From Erinaceus europaeus (taxonomy: Eukaryota > Chordata > Mammalia > Eulipotyphla > Erinaceidae), in assembly GCF_950295315.1 (NCBI RefSeq), contig NC_080181.1, positions 35,431,375 through 35,495,374 of the forward strand: DNA of 64,000 nt, read 5' to 3'. The position numbers were made by a program, and so were the translations under genes. The notes beneath the pieces were generated by a model. That model was not told where the DNA came from, did not search any database, and saw nothing but the letters and a program-made list of their open reading frames with translations. Positions within the stretch are counted from its first letter, which is position 1. The number at the start of each line of letters is the position of its first letter. Of this stretch, positions 37,324 through 50,873 are shown piece after piece.

Positions 37324-40300
37324 ATGGTATTAATAGAGGCCTCCACTATGGAGGCATGTGTCCAGGCAGTCACCCACCCAACCTCAGGGGCAGCTCAGGG
37401 CACCCAGGGACCTGGTGTGGGTATCTCTGGGGGGGGGACTGTCAGTCAGTCAGCAGGACTGTGTGTAAGTGCACATCGTGGGACAGGGGCCTGGCGGCCC
37501 TTGGCCCCCAGCCCTGGGCTGTCAGATGCCTGCCCCGTGGCCAGACACCCCCCACTCTGCCCATAGCCCCTAGGCCCGGCCCACCTGCTCCTGTTTTGGC
37601 CTTGGGCTCTGGCTCTGGTGGCTGGCCACCACCAGTTTTGGCCTGGGGCTCTGTGTCTGGTGGCTGGCCACCACCCCTCAGGTCAAGTTAAGGTTCGGGG
37701 TCATGGCTGCTGGTCCACTGGATGGGCAGGGTCCCCGCTACCTAGCAACCGCAGGAGCCATCTGTGATGTCCTAGCCCCCGGCATTGTGTGCTGGCCACA
37801 CTGGCACTGGGCAGCCCACCTGCCCTGCCACTAGGTCAGGCAGCAGCGCCCAGACGCCAGGGCCCTGGCACACAGGGACGGAAGGATAGGAAGACAGTGC
37901 TGACCGACGAGGGACCTCAGGGCTGGCAGCCAAGAGAAGAAAGAAGGAGGTGTACCCGGGATCCAGGGAGCCCAGGCCAGAGCTGCCTGCATGCCTGCCT
38001 GCCTTCCTGGATGTCTGTATGCTGCCTATGTCCAGGTAGGTTTCTCAGGTCCCCTCCACTCCTGTCCTCTCCTGTCCTCTCCTCTCCTCTCCATCCTTTC
38101 CCCTCTCCGCTCCTCTGCACCTTGCTTCTCTCCTCTTGTCTGTCCTCTCTTCCGGGTGCCCTGCTCACCAGCTCCAGCACTCGTGAAGGTTCTCCAGTGA
38201 CCGCTGCTTGCAACCCCTTCCACCCCCTCCCTTCCCTGATGTGACCCAGCTCACAGGGTCACCGGCTCACCCCACCCACACCCACACCCGCCAACACATT
38301 CCCTGGTTCAGCCCCACTGCCCTATTCAGCCGAACTGGCTCCTTTGCAACCTACCTGTGCAGCGTTGATTGTCTTCATCATTCAAGGAGAGACCTCCTTT
38401 TGTACTTAGCTTGGTTGACTGGTGGATGGATGGATGATGGATGGATGGATGGATGGATGGATGGATGGATGGACACGTCAATGGATTGGTATTGTACAGG
38501 CAAAGCACCATCTATAGGGGTAGCTGAGACCGCTGGTTTCAGAGCTCTAGTCTGCTGTCAAATGTAAAGCATTAATTTATCAATAACAAAATTGAATAAG
38601 TACATAAATAAATAAATAAATATAAAAACTGGGTTAAAACATACATGGCGTCTTTGCCTTTCTGAATATGGTTGCTGTGAGGATCTTAACAAGGAAAGCA
38701 GTGTCCTGAGTAGCCCCTTGAAATAGTGGAATATTTCATTTTCCTTTCTTTTTCTTTTTCTTTTTCTTCTTTTACTTTCTATGTTCTTGATTATTTATTG
38801 GAATAAATGGTCAGGAGTTGAGAGGGAATGGAGGCACAGAGAGTTTGAGACACAGAGAGACACCTGCAGCACTTCTGCACCACTTGTAAAGATTTCCCCC
38901 GGCAGTTGGGGACCAGGGTCTTGAAGCCCAGTCCTCCTGCACTGTCACCTGAGTGCTTACCTGGGTGTGGCACCACCTGGTACCCTTGATGGGACACTTT
39001 TTTTTAGCAATGGAAAGAAATTCTCGTGGCAAGGTAATAAATAAATGAAGAAATAAATAAAAGTGCATTGACATTAACTCAGTGGAAACACACAGGGACA
39101 TATACATGTCTGCTACCTGTATTACTAATTCATTTATTTATTGATTGCCTCAAGGGCTTATTGCCACAGCTCAGTGCCTGCGCCACCAATAATCCACAGC
39201 TCCTGCACTCCATATGTTCCCCTTTCGCTGCCCTTGTTGCTTGGTCACTGTGGTGGTGGTTATTGTTGTTGTTGTTGTTGTTGTTGTTGCTGTTGTTACT
39301 GACCTTGCATCTGACAGAGAAAAAAGGAGAGAGGAGGGGAAATACAGAGTGGGGGGAGAAAGATAGAGCCCCTAAACACCTGCTTCACCCCCTTAAAGCG
39401 ACTTCCCTGCAGGTGGGGGTCTGGGGGCCAGACCCCAGATCCTCCCACCTGTCCCCTCTTTTCGCGAGCGCCACAAGCCCTTAACCCTCTGACACACCGC
39501 CAAACATCCCTGGATTTACTTGATAAGGCGATATGACCTGCCGAGTTTTGGATCCTCATTTTCCTGAGTATCACTCCTGGAGACAGTGTCATGACACGAC
39601 ACAAGGAGATCTCTGGTATCAGAGAGCGCCTGGAACAGCAGCTGGGGCTCTAGTGCCAGGGCAGGAGCAACTTCCCATCCACCCTCCACGGAGTCCACCT
39701 GCCTGCATTTTGGTCCTTTTCCCTCCAAAAAAGATTTTTCCCTTTTTTCACTGAGAAACAGGCAGCAGACTGGTTACCCAAGCAGGGGGAAAAAAAATAA
39801 AAAAGCCTTTTTTTTTTTTTTAACCGTAGTGCATGACCATCTTCTGGGAAGTATAGGTTTTGAACCTGAAAACTCTGTCTGTCTGTCTGTGTCCTAGTCC
39901 ACAGAAAGAGCCACTAGCCCAGCCAGATGTCGTGCTCAGAATAGGGTGTTTTTGCCACTCATAGGCCTGCACAGTGCACTAGGGATTGGACAGCCTGAGA
40001 CCCAAATGTTACATTGTAGATGGATTGTTTGCAGTTCTTGCTCCCCAGGACATTGGACAGTCTCAACTCCCCTACAGCCAGAAAAAAAGACTCTTGACAG
40101 CCTTAGAGCAAATGGAGTGGCAGGGAGATGGGAGAGTGTTGCATGTGTGGGCTGCTCATGCCCAGGTGTCTGTGGGGGGCCATGGCAGAGGCTGTAAGGG
40201 GGCAAGGGGGCAGAAGGAGACTGGTTGAGAGGCAGACTGCAGGCAGGGGAGCCCCTGAGGGTTTGCAGTGCTGTGTGTGGGTGTGGTGGCAGGGGGTTAG

Positions 40301-40718
40301 GGCAGGTCCCCCTGCTGGATGGTGAGATGGCAGCTGGGCTGGCCCAGGTAACCCAGGGCTGAAGGGAAGCAGCAGGGTGGCAGGAAAGTAGCGCAGGGAG
40401 GCACACAGTAGATGTTAGTTGGGGAGCTGGGGAACAGGGGGCAAGGGGAAAGAGGGCATCCTTGAGGAAGTGTCTGGTCTAGAGAGTGGGGGGAGCTGGA
40501 GGCATGGAAGGTCCCAGGAATCAGGGACTGACAGGACCAGATACCTGCACCCACCCACTGGATAGAAGCTGCAGCAGCCAGAGCAGATGCCCAAAGTGAG
40601 TCCCTCTGAGGATGAGGAAGTTGAGGAGGAGGTGAAGGAAGAGGAGGAGGAGGAGGAGGAGGAGGAGGAGGAGGAGGAGGAGGAGGAGGAGGAGGAGGAG
40701 GGCAGCTGTCAGTAGGCA
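37324..40718. repeat. Macrosatellite unit 12
   Basis: 3395 bp; short SINE about 38790-38985, long SINE about 39130-39502. The shortest G-run seen (9). Private: CACATCGTGGG, TTTCCCCCGGC in the short SINE and CCGTAGTGC after poly-T. Its GAG tract is the longest (20) and runs straight into GGCAGC because the usual GGGAAG is missing. It returns to GAAGGTTCTCC after five units (four of them variant). Confidence 0.97.
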
Positions 40719-43202
40719 ATGGTATTAATAGAGGCCTCCACTATGGAGGCATGTGTCCAGGCAGTCACCCACCCAACCTCAGGGGCAGCTCAGGGCACCC
40801 AGGGACCTGGTGTGGGTATCTCTGGGGGGGGGGACTGTCAGTCAGTCAGCAGGACTGTGTGTAAGTGCACATGGTGGGACAGGGGCCTGGCGGCCCTTGG
40901 CCCCCAGCCCTGGGCTGTCAGATGCCTGCCCCGTGGCCAGACACCCCCCACTCTGCCCATAGCCCCTAGGCCCGGCCCACCTGCTCCTGTTTTGGCCTTG
41001 GGCTCTGGCTCTGGTGGCTGGCCACCACCAGTTTTGGCCTGGGGCTCTGTGTCTGGTGGCTGGCCACCACCCCTCAGGTCAAGTTAAGGTTCGGGGTCAT
41101 GGCTGCTGGTCCACTGGATGGGCAGGGTCCCCGCTACCTAGTAACCGCAGGAGCCATCTGTGATGTCCTAACCCCCGGAATTGTGTGCTGGCCACACTGG
41201 CACTGGGCAGCCCACCTGCCCTGCCACTAGGTCAGGCAGCAGCGCCCAGACGCCAGGGCCCTGGCACACAGGGACGGAAGGATAGGAAGACAGTGCTGAC
41301 CGACGAGGGACCTCAGGGCTGGCAGCCAAGAGAAGAAAGAAGGAGGTGTACCCGGGATCCAGGGAGCCCAGGCCAGAGCTGCCTGCATGCCTGCCTGCCT
41401 TCCTGGATGTCTGTATGCTGCCTATGTCCAGGTAGGTTTCTCAGGTCCCCTCCACTCCTGTCCTCTCCTGTCCTCTCCTCTCCTCTCCATCCTTTCCCCT
41501 CTCCGCTCCTCTGCACCTTGCTTCTCTCCTCTTGTCTGTCCTCTCTTCCGGGTGCCCTGCTCACCAGCTCCAGCACTCGTGAAGGTTCTCCAGTGACCGC
41601 TGCTTGCAACCCCTTCCACCCCCTCCCTTCCCTGATGTGACCCAGCTCACAGGGTCACCGGCTCACCCCACCCACACCCACACCCGCCAACACATTCCCT
41701 GGTTCAGCCCCACTGCCCTATTCAGCCGAACTGGCTCCTTTGCAACCTACCTGTGCAGCGTTGATTGTCTTCATCATTCAAGGAGAGACCTCCTTTTGTA
41801 CTTAGCTTGGTTGACTGGTGGATGGATGGATGATGGATGGATGGATGGATGGATGGATGGATGGATGGATGGATGGACACGTCAATGGATTGGTATTGTA
41901 CAGGCAAAGCACCATCTATAGGGGTAGCTGAGACCGCTGGTTTCAGAGCTCTAGTCTGCTGTCAAATGTAAAGCATTAATTTATCAATAACAAAATTGAA
42001 TAAGTACATAAATAAATAAATAAATATAAAAACTGGGTTAAAACATACATGGCGTCTTTGCCTTTCCGAATATGGTTGCTGTGAGGATCTTAACAAGGAA
42101 AGCAGTGTCCTGAGTAGCCCCTTGAAATAGTGGAATATTTCATTTTCCTTTCTTTTTCTTTTTCTTTTTCTTCTTTTACTTTCTATGTTCTTGATTATTT
42201 ATTGGAATAAATGGTCAGGAGTTGAGAGGGAATGGAGGCACAGAGAGTTTGAGACACAGAGAGACACCTGCAGCACTTCTGCACCACTTGTAAAGATTTC
42301 CACCGGCAGTTGGGGACCAGGGTCTTGAAGCCCAGTCCTCCTGCACTGTCACCTGAGTGCTTACCTGGGTGTGGCACCACCTGGTACCCTTGATGGGACA
42401 CTTTTTTTTAGCAATGGAAAGAAATTCTCGTGGCAAGGTAATAAATAAATGAAGAAATAAATAAAAGTGCATTGACATTAACTCAGTGGAAACACACAGG
42501 GACATATACATGTCTGCTACCTGTATTACTAATTCATTTATTTATTGATTGCCTCAAGGGCTTATTGCCACAGCTCAGTGCCTGCGCCACCAATAATCCA
42601 CAGCTCCTGCACTCCATATGTTCCCCTTTCGCTGCCCTTGTTGCTTGGTCACTGTGGTGGTGGTTATTGTTGTTGTTGTTGTTGTTGCTGTTGTTACTGA
42701 CCTTGCATCTGACAGAGAAAAAAGGAGAGAGGAGGGGAAATACAGAGTGGGGGGAGAAAGATAGAGCCCCTAAACACCTGCTTCACCCCCTTAAAGCGAC
42801 TTCCCTGCAGGTGTGGGTCTGGGGGCCAGACCCCAGATCCTCCCACCTGTCCCCTCTTTTCGCGAGCGCCACAAGCCCTTAACCCTCTGACACACCGCCA
42901 AACATCCCTGGATTTACTTGATAAGGCGATATGACCTGCCGAGTTTTGGATCCTCATTTTCCTGAGTATCACTCCTGGAGACAGTGTCATGACACGACAC
43001 AAGGAGATCTCTGGTATCAGAGAGCACCTGGAACAGCAGCTGGGGCTCTAGTGCCAGGGCAGGAGCAACTTCCCATCCACCCTCCACGGAGTCCACCTGC
43101 CTGCATTTTGGTCCTTTTCCCTCCAAAAAAGATTTTTCCCTTTTTTCACTGAGAAACAGGCAGCAGACTGGTTACCCAAGCAGGGGGAAAAAAAATAAAA
43201 AA

Positions 43203-43238
<36 letters not shown>

Positions 43239-44116
43239 GTACTGCATGACCATCTTCTGGGAAGTATAGGTTTTGAACCTGAAAACTCTGTCTGTCTGTC
43301 TGTGTCCTAGTCCACAGAAAGAGCCACTAGCCCAGCCAGACGTCGTGCTCAGAATAGGGTGTTTTTGCCACTCATAGGCCTGCACAGTGCACTAGGGATT
43401 GGACAGCCTGAGACCCAAATGTTACATTGTAGATGGATTGTTTGCAGTTCTTGCTCCCCAGGACATTGGACAGTCTCAACTCCCCTACAGCCAGAAAAAA
43501 AGACTCTTGACAGCCTTAGAGCAAATGGAGTGGCAGGGAGATGGGAGAGTGTTGCATGTGTGGGCTGCTCATGCCCAGGTGTCTGTGGGGGGCCATGGCA
43601 GAGGCTGTAAGGGGGCAAGGGGGCAGAAGGAGACTGGTTGAGAGGCAGACTGCAGGCAGGGGAGCCCCTGAGGGTTTGCAGTGCTGTGTGTGGGTGTGGT
43701 GGCAGGGGGTTAGGGCAGGTCCCCCTGCTGGATGGTGAGATGGCAGCTGGGCTGGCCCAGGTAACCCAGGGCTGAAGGGAAGCAGCAGGGTGGCAGGAAA
43801 GTAGCGCAGGGAGGCACACAGTAGATGTTAGTTGGGGAGCTGGGGAACAGGGGGCAAGGGGAAAGAGGGCATCCTTGAGGAAGTGTCTGGTCTAGAGAGT
43901 GGGGGGAGCTGGAGGCATGGAAGGTCCCAGGAATCAGGGACTGACAGGACCAGATACCTGCACCCACCCACTGGATAGAAGCTGCAGCAGCCAGAGCAGA
44001 TGCCCAAAGTGAGTCCCTCTGAGGATGAGGAAGTTGAGGAGGAGGTAAAGGAAGAGGAGGAGGAGGAGGAGGAGGAGGAGGAGGAGGAGGGGAAGGAGGG
44101 CAGCTGTCAGTAGGCA
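40719..44116. repeat. Macrosatellite unit 13
   Basis: 3398 bp; short SINE about 42194-42389, long SINE about 42534-42900 (two GTT repeats shorter). First unit with CTAGTAACC, which all later units carry, and with TTTCCGAATATGG (also units 16-19). Private: CTAACCCCCGGAATTG, GAGAGCACCTGG (a CpG loss), CAGACGTCG and GAGGTAAAGG. Longest poly-T (29); GAG 12. Confidence 0.97.
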
Positions 44117-46595
44117 ATGGTATTAATAGAGGCCTCCACTATGGAGGCATGTGTCCAGGCAGTCACCCACCCAACCTCAGGGGCAGCTCAGGGCACCCAG
44201 GGACCTGGTGTGGGTATCTCTGGGGGGGGGGGACTGTCAGTCAGTCAGCAGGACTGTGTGTAAGTGCACATGGTGGGACAGGGGCCTGGCGGCCCTTGGC
44301 CCCCAGCCCTGGGCTGTCAGATGCCTGCCCCGTGGCCAGACACCCCCCACTCTGCCCATAGCCCCTAGGCCCGGCCCACCTGCTCCTGTTTTGGCCTTGG
44401 GCTCTGTCTCTGGTGGCTGGCCACCACCAGTTTTGGCCTGGGGCTCTGTGTCTGGTGGCTGGCCACCACCCCTCAGGTCAAGTTAAGGTTCGGGGTCATG
44501 GCTGCTGGTCCACTGGATGGGCAGGGTCCCCGCTACCTAGTAACCGCAGGAGCCATCTGTGATGTCCTAGCCCCCGGCATTGTGTGCTGGCCACACTGGC
44601 ACTGGGCAGCCCACCTGCCCTGCCACTAGGTCAGGCAGCAGCGCCCAGACGCCAGGGCCCTGGCACACAGGGACGGAAGGATAGAAAGACAGTGCTGACC
44701 GACGAGGGACCTCAGGGCTGGCAGCCAAGAGAAGAAAGAAGGAGGTGTACCCGGGATCCAGGGAGCCCAGGCCAGAGCTGCCTGCATGCCTGCCTGCCTT
44801 CCTGGATGTCTGTATGCTGCCTATGTCCAGGTAGGTTTCTCAGGTCCCCTCCACTCCTGTCCTCTCCTGTCCTCTCCTCTCCTCTCCATCCTTTCCCCTC
44901 TCCGCTCCTCTGCACCTTGCTTCTCTCCTCTTGTCTGTCCTCTCTTCCGGGTGCCCTGCTCACCAGCTCCAGCACTCGTGAAGGTTCTCCAGTGACCGCT
45001 GCTTGCAACCCCTTCCACCCCCTCCCTTCCCTGATGTGACCCAGCTCACAGGGTCACCGGCTCACCCCACCCACACCCACACCCGCCAACACATTCCCTG
45101 GTTCAGCCCCACTGCCCTATTCAGCCGAACTGGCTCCTTTGCAACCTACCTGTGCAGCGTTGATTGTCTTCATCATTCAAGGAGAGACCTCCTTTTGTAC
45201 TTAGCTTGGTTGACTGGTGGATGGATGGATGATGGATGGATGGATGGATGGATGGATGGATGGACACGTCAATGGATTGGTATTGTACAGGCAAAGCACC
45301 ATCTATAGGGGTAGCTGAGACCGCTGGTTTCAGAGCTCTAGTCTGCTGTCAAATGTAAAGCATTAATTTATCAATAACAAAATTGAATAAGTACATAAAT
45401 AAATAAATAAATATAAAAACTGGGTTAAAACATACATGGCGTCTTTGCCTTTCTGAATATGGTTGCTGTGAGGATCTTAACAAGGAAAGCAGTGTCCTGA
45501 GTAGCCCCTTGAAATAGTGGAATATTTCATTTTCCTTTCTTTTTCTTTTTCTTTTTCTTCTTTTACTTTCTATGTTCTTGATTATTTATTGGAATAAATG
45601 GTCAGGAGTTGAGAGGGAATGGAGGCACAGAGAGTTTGAGACACAGAGAGACACCTGCAGCACTTCTGCACCACTTGTAAAGATTTCCACCGGCAGTTGG
45701 GGACCAGGGTCTTGAAGCCCAGTCCTCCTGCACTGTCACCTGAGTGCTTACCTGGGTGTGGCACCACCTGGTACCCTTGATGGGACACTTTTTTTTAGCA
45801 ATGGAAAGAAATTCTCGTGGCAAGGTAATAAATAAATGAAGAAATAAATAAAAGTGCATTGACATTAACTCAGTGGAAACACACAGGGACATATACATGT
45901 CTGCTACCTGTATTACTAATTCATTTATTTATTGATTGCCTCAAGGGCTTATTGCCACAGCTCAGTGCCTGCGCCACCAATAATCCACAGCTCCTGCACT
46001 CCATATGTTCCCCTTTCGCTGCCCTTGTTGCTTGGTCACTGTGGTGGTGGTTATTGTTGTTGTTGTTGTTGTTGTTGTTGCTGTTGTTACTGACCTTGCA
46101 TCTGACAGAGAAAAAAGGAGAGAGGAGGGGAAATACAGAGTGGGGGGAGAAAGATAGAGCCCCTAAACACCTGCTTCACCCCCTTAAAGCGACTTCCCTG
46201 CAGGTGGGGGTCTGGGGGCCAGACCCCAGATCCTCCCACCTGTCCCCTCTTTTCGCGAGCGCCACAAGCCCTTAACCCTCTGACACACCACCAAACATCC
46301 CTGGATTTACTTGATAAGGCGATATGACCTGCCGAGTTTTGGATCCTCATTTTCCTGAGTATCACTCCTGGAGACAGTGTCATGACACGACACAAGGAGA
46401 TCTCTGGTATCAGAGAGCGCCTGGAACAGCAGCTGGGGCTCTAGTGCCAGGGCAGGAGCAACTTCCCATCCACCCTCCACGGAGTCCACCTGCCTGCATT
46501 TTGGTCCTTTTCCCTCCAAAAAAGATTTTTCCCTTTTTTCACTGAGAAACAGGCAGCAGACTGGTTACCCAAGCAGGGGGAAAAAAAATAAAAAA

Positions 46596-46630
<35 letters not shown>

Positions 46631-47511
46631 GTACTGCATGGCCATCTTCTGGGAAGTATAGGTTTTGAACCTGAAAACTCTGTCTGTCTGTCTGTGTCCT
46701 AGTCCACAGAAAGAGCCACTAGCCCAGCCAGATGTCGTGCTCAGAATAGGGTGTTTTTGCCACTCATAGGCCTGCACAGTGCACTAGGGATTGGACAGCC
46801 TGAGACCCAAATGTTACATTGTAGATGGATTGTTTGCAGTTCTTGCTCCCCAGGACATTGGACAGTCTCAACTCCCCTACAGCCAGAAAAAAAGACTCTT
46901 GACAGCCTTAGAGCAAATGGAGTGGCAGGGAGATGGGAGAGTGTTGCATGTGTGGGCTGCTCATGCCCAGGTGTCTGTGGGGGGCCATGGCAGAGGCTGT
47001 AAGGGGGCAAGGGGGCAGAAGGAGACTGGTTGAGAGGCAGACTGCAGGCAGGGGAGCCCCTGAGGGTTTGCAGTGCTGTGTGTGGGTGTGGTGGCAGGGG
47101 GTTAGGGCAGGTCCCCCTGCTGGATGGTGAGATGGCAGCTGGGCTGGCCCAGGTAACCCAGGGCTGAAGGGAAGCAGCAGGGTGGCAGGAAAGTAGCGCA
47201 GGGAGGCACACAGTAGATGTTAGTTGGGGAGCTGGGGAACAGGGGGCAAGGGGAAAGAGGGCATCCTTGAGGAAGTGTCTGGTCTAGAGAGTGGGGGGAG
47301 CTGGAGGCATGGAAGGTCCCAGGAATCAGGGACTGACAGGACCAGATACCTGCACCCACCCACTGGATAGAAGCTGCAGCAGCCAGAGCAGATGCCCAAA
47401 GTGAGTCCCTCTGAGGATGAGGAAGTTGAGGAGGAGGTGAAGGAAGAGGAGGAGGAGGAGGAGGAGGAGGAGGAGGAGGAGGAGGAGGAGGAGGGCAGCT
47501 GTCAGTAGGCA
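44117..47511. repeat. Macrosatellite unit 14
   Basis: 3395 bp; short SINE about 45581-45776, long SINE about 45921-46293. Private: GGCTCTGTCTCTGG in the first 42-bp module, GGATAGAAAGAC, CACACCACCAAAC (CpG loss at the SINE head) and GCATGGCCATC. Poly-T 28. The GAG tract (16) lacks the GGGAAG end, as in unit 12. Confidence 0.97.
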
Positions 47512-50500
47512 ATGGTATTAATAGAGGCCTCCACTATGGAGGCATGTGTCCAGGCAGTCACCCACCCAACCTCAGGGGCAGCTCAGGGCACCCAGGGACC
47601 TGGTGTGGGTATCTCTGGGGGGGGGGACTGTCAGTCAGTCAGCAGGACTGTGTGTAAGTGCACATGGTGGGACAGGGGCCTGGCGGCCCTTGGCCCCCAG
47701 CCCTGGGCTGTCAGATGCCTGCCCCGTGGCCAGACACCCCCCACTCTGCCCATAGCCCCTAGGCCCGGCCCACCTGCTCCTGTTTTGGCCTTGGGCTCTG
47801 GCTCTGGTGGCTGGCCACCACCAGTTTTGGCCTGGGGCTCTGTGTCTGGTGGCTGGCCACCACCCCTCAGGTCAAGTTAAGGTTCGGGGTCATGGCTGCT
47901 GGTCCACTGGATGGGCAGGGTCCCCGCTACCTAGTAACCGCAGGAGCCATCTGTGATGTCCTAGCCCCCGGCATTGTGTGCTGGCCACACTGGCACTGGG
48001 CAGCCCACCTGCCCTGCCACTAGGTCAGGCAGCAGCGCCCAGACGCCAGGGCCCTGGCACACAGGGACGGAAGGATAGGAAGACAGTGCTGACCGACGAG
48101 GGACCTCAGGGCTGGCAGCCAAGAGAAGAAAGAAGGAGGTGTACCCGGGATCCAGGGAGCCCAGGCCAGAGCTGCCTGCATGCCTGCCTGCCTTCCTGGA
48201 TGTCTGTATGCTGCCTATGTCCAGGTAGGTTTCTCAGGTCCCCTCCACTCCTGTCCTCTCCTGTCCTCTCCTCTCCTCTCCATCCTTTCCCCTCTCCGCT
48301 CCTCTGCACCTTGCTTCTCTCCTCTTGTCTGTCCTCTCTTCCGGGTGCCCTGCTCACCAGCTCCAGCACTCGTGAAGGTTCTCCAGTGACCGCTGCTTGC
48401 AACCCCTTCCACCCCCTCCCTTCCCTGATGTGACCCAGCTCACAGGGTCACCGGCTCACCCCACCCACACCCACACCCGCCAACACATTCCCTGGTTCAG
48501 CCCCACTGCCCTATTCAGCCGAACTGGCTCCTTTGCAACCTACCTGTGCAGCGTTGATTGTCTTCATCATTCAAGGAGAGACCTCCTTTTGTACTTAGCT
48601 TGGTTGACTGGTGGATGGATGGATGATGGATGGATGGATGGATGGACACGTCAATGGATTGGTATTGTACAGGCAAAGCACCATCTATAGGGGTAGCTGA
48701 GACCGCTGGTTTCAGAGCTCTAGTCTGCTGTCAAATGTAAAGCATTAATTTATCAATAACAAAATTGAATAAGTACATAAATAAATAAATAAATATAAAA
48801 ACTGGGTTAAAACATACATGGCGTCTTTGCCTTTCTGAATATGGTTGCTGTGAGGATCTTAACAAGGAAAGCAGTGTCCTGAGTAGCCCCTTGAAATAGT
48901 GGAATATTTCATTTTCCTTTCTTTTTCTTTTTCTTTTTCTTCTTTTACTTTCTATGTTCTTGATTATTTATTGGAATAAATGGTCAGGAGTTGAGAGGGA
49001 ATGGAGGCACAGAGAGTTTGAGACACAGAGAGACACCTGCAGCACTTCTGCACCACTTGTAAAGATTTCCACCGGCAGTTGGGGACCAGGGTCTTGAAGC
49101 CCAGTCCTCCTGCACTGTCACCTGAGTGCTTACCTGGGTGTGGCACCACCTGGTACCCTTGATGGGACACTTTTTTTTAGCAATGGAAAGAAATTCTCGT
49201 GGCAAGGTAATAAATAAATGAAGAAATAAATAAAAGTGCATTGACATTAACTCAGTGGAAACACACAGGGACATATACATGTCTGCTACCTGTATTACTA
49301 ATTCATTTATTTATTGATTGCCTCAAGGGCTTATTGCCACAGCTCAGTGCCTGCGCCACCAATAATCCACAGCTCCTGCACTCCATATGTTCCCCTTTCG
49401 CTGCCCTTGTTGCTTGGTCACTGTGGTGGTGGTTATTGTTGTTGTTGTTGTTGTTGTTGTTGCTGTTGTTACTGACCTTGCATCTGACAGAGAAAAAAGG
49501 AGAGAGGAGGGGAAATACAGAGTGGGGGGAGAAAGATAGAGCCCCTAAACACCTGCTTCACCCCCTTAAAGCGACTTCCCTGCAGGTGGGGGTCTGGGGG
49601 CCAGACCCCAGATCCTCCCACCTGTCCCCTCTTTTCGCGAGCGCCACAAGCCCTTAACCCTCTGACACACCGCCAAACATCCCTGGATTTACTTGATAAG
49701 GCGATATGACCTGCCGAGTTTTGGATCCTCATTTTCCTGAGTATCACTCCTGGAGACAGTGTCATGACACGACACAAGGAGATCTCTGGTATCAGAGAGC
49801 GCCTGGAACAGCAGCTGGGGCTCTAGTGCCAGGGCAGGAGCAACTTCCCATCCACCCTCCACGGAGTCCACCTGCCTGCATTTTGGTCCTTTTCCCTCCA
49901 AAAAAGATTTTTCCCTTTTTTCACTGAGAAACAGGCAGCAGACTGGTTACCCAAGCAGGGGGAAAAAAAATAAAAAAGCCTTTTTTTTTTTTTTAACCGT
50001 ACTGCATGACCATCTTCTGGGAAGTATAGGTTTTGAACCTGAAAACTCTGTCTGTCTGTCTGTGTCCTAGTCCACAGAAAGAGCCACTAGCCCAGCCAGA
50101 TGTCGTGCTCAGAATAGGGTGTTTTTGCCACTCATAGGCCTGCACAGTGCACTAGGGATTGGACAGCCTGAGACCCAAATGTTACATTGTAGATGGATTG
50201 TTTGCAGTTCTTGCTCCCCAGGACATTGGACAGTCTCAACTCCCCTACAGCCAGAAAAAAAGACTCTTGACAGCCTTAGAGCAAATGGAGTGGCAGGGAG
50301 ATGGGAGAGTGTTGCATGTGTGGGCTGCTCATGCCCAGGTGTCTGTGGGGGGCCATGGCAGAGGCTGTAAGGGGGCAAGGGGGCAGAAGGAGACTGGTTG
50401 AGAGGCAGACTGCAGGCAGGGGAGCCCCTGAGGGTTTGCAGTGCTGTGTGTGGGTGTGGTGGCAGGGGGTTAGGGCAGGTCCCCCTGCTGGATGGTGAGA

Positions 50501-50873
50501 TGGCAGCTGGGCTGGCCCAGGTAACCCAGGGCTGAAGGGAAGCAGCAGGGTGGCAGGAAAGTAGCGCAGGGAGGCACACAGTAGATGTTAGTTGGGGAGC
50601 TGGGGAACAGGGGGCAAGGGGAAAGAGGGCATCCTTGAGGAAGTGTCTGGTCTAGAGAGTGGGGGGAGCTGGAGGCATGGAAGGTCCCAGGAATCAGGGA
50701 CTGACAGGACCAGATACCTGCACCCACCCACTGGATAGAAGCTGCAGCAGCCAGAGCAGATGCCCAAAGTGAGTCCCTCTGAGGATGAGGAAGTTGAGGA
50801 GGAGGTGAAGGAAGAGGAGGAGGAGGAGGAGGAGGAGGAGGAGGAGGGGAAGGAGGGCAGCTGTCAGTAGGCA
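47512..50873. repeat. Macrosatellite unit 15 (shortest)
   Basis: 3362 bp; short SINE about 48963-49158, long SINE about 49303-49675. Its shortness comes from the smallest GGAT tract of the array (near 48613-48645) together with poly-T 14 and GAG 11. It has CTAGTAACC but the older TTTCTGAATATGG and the older AAAT tail form. Confidence 0.97.
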
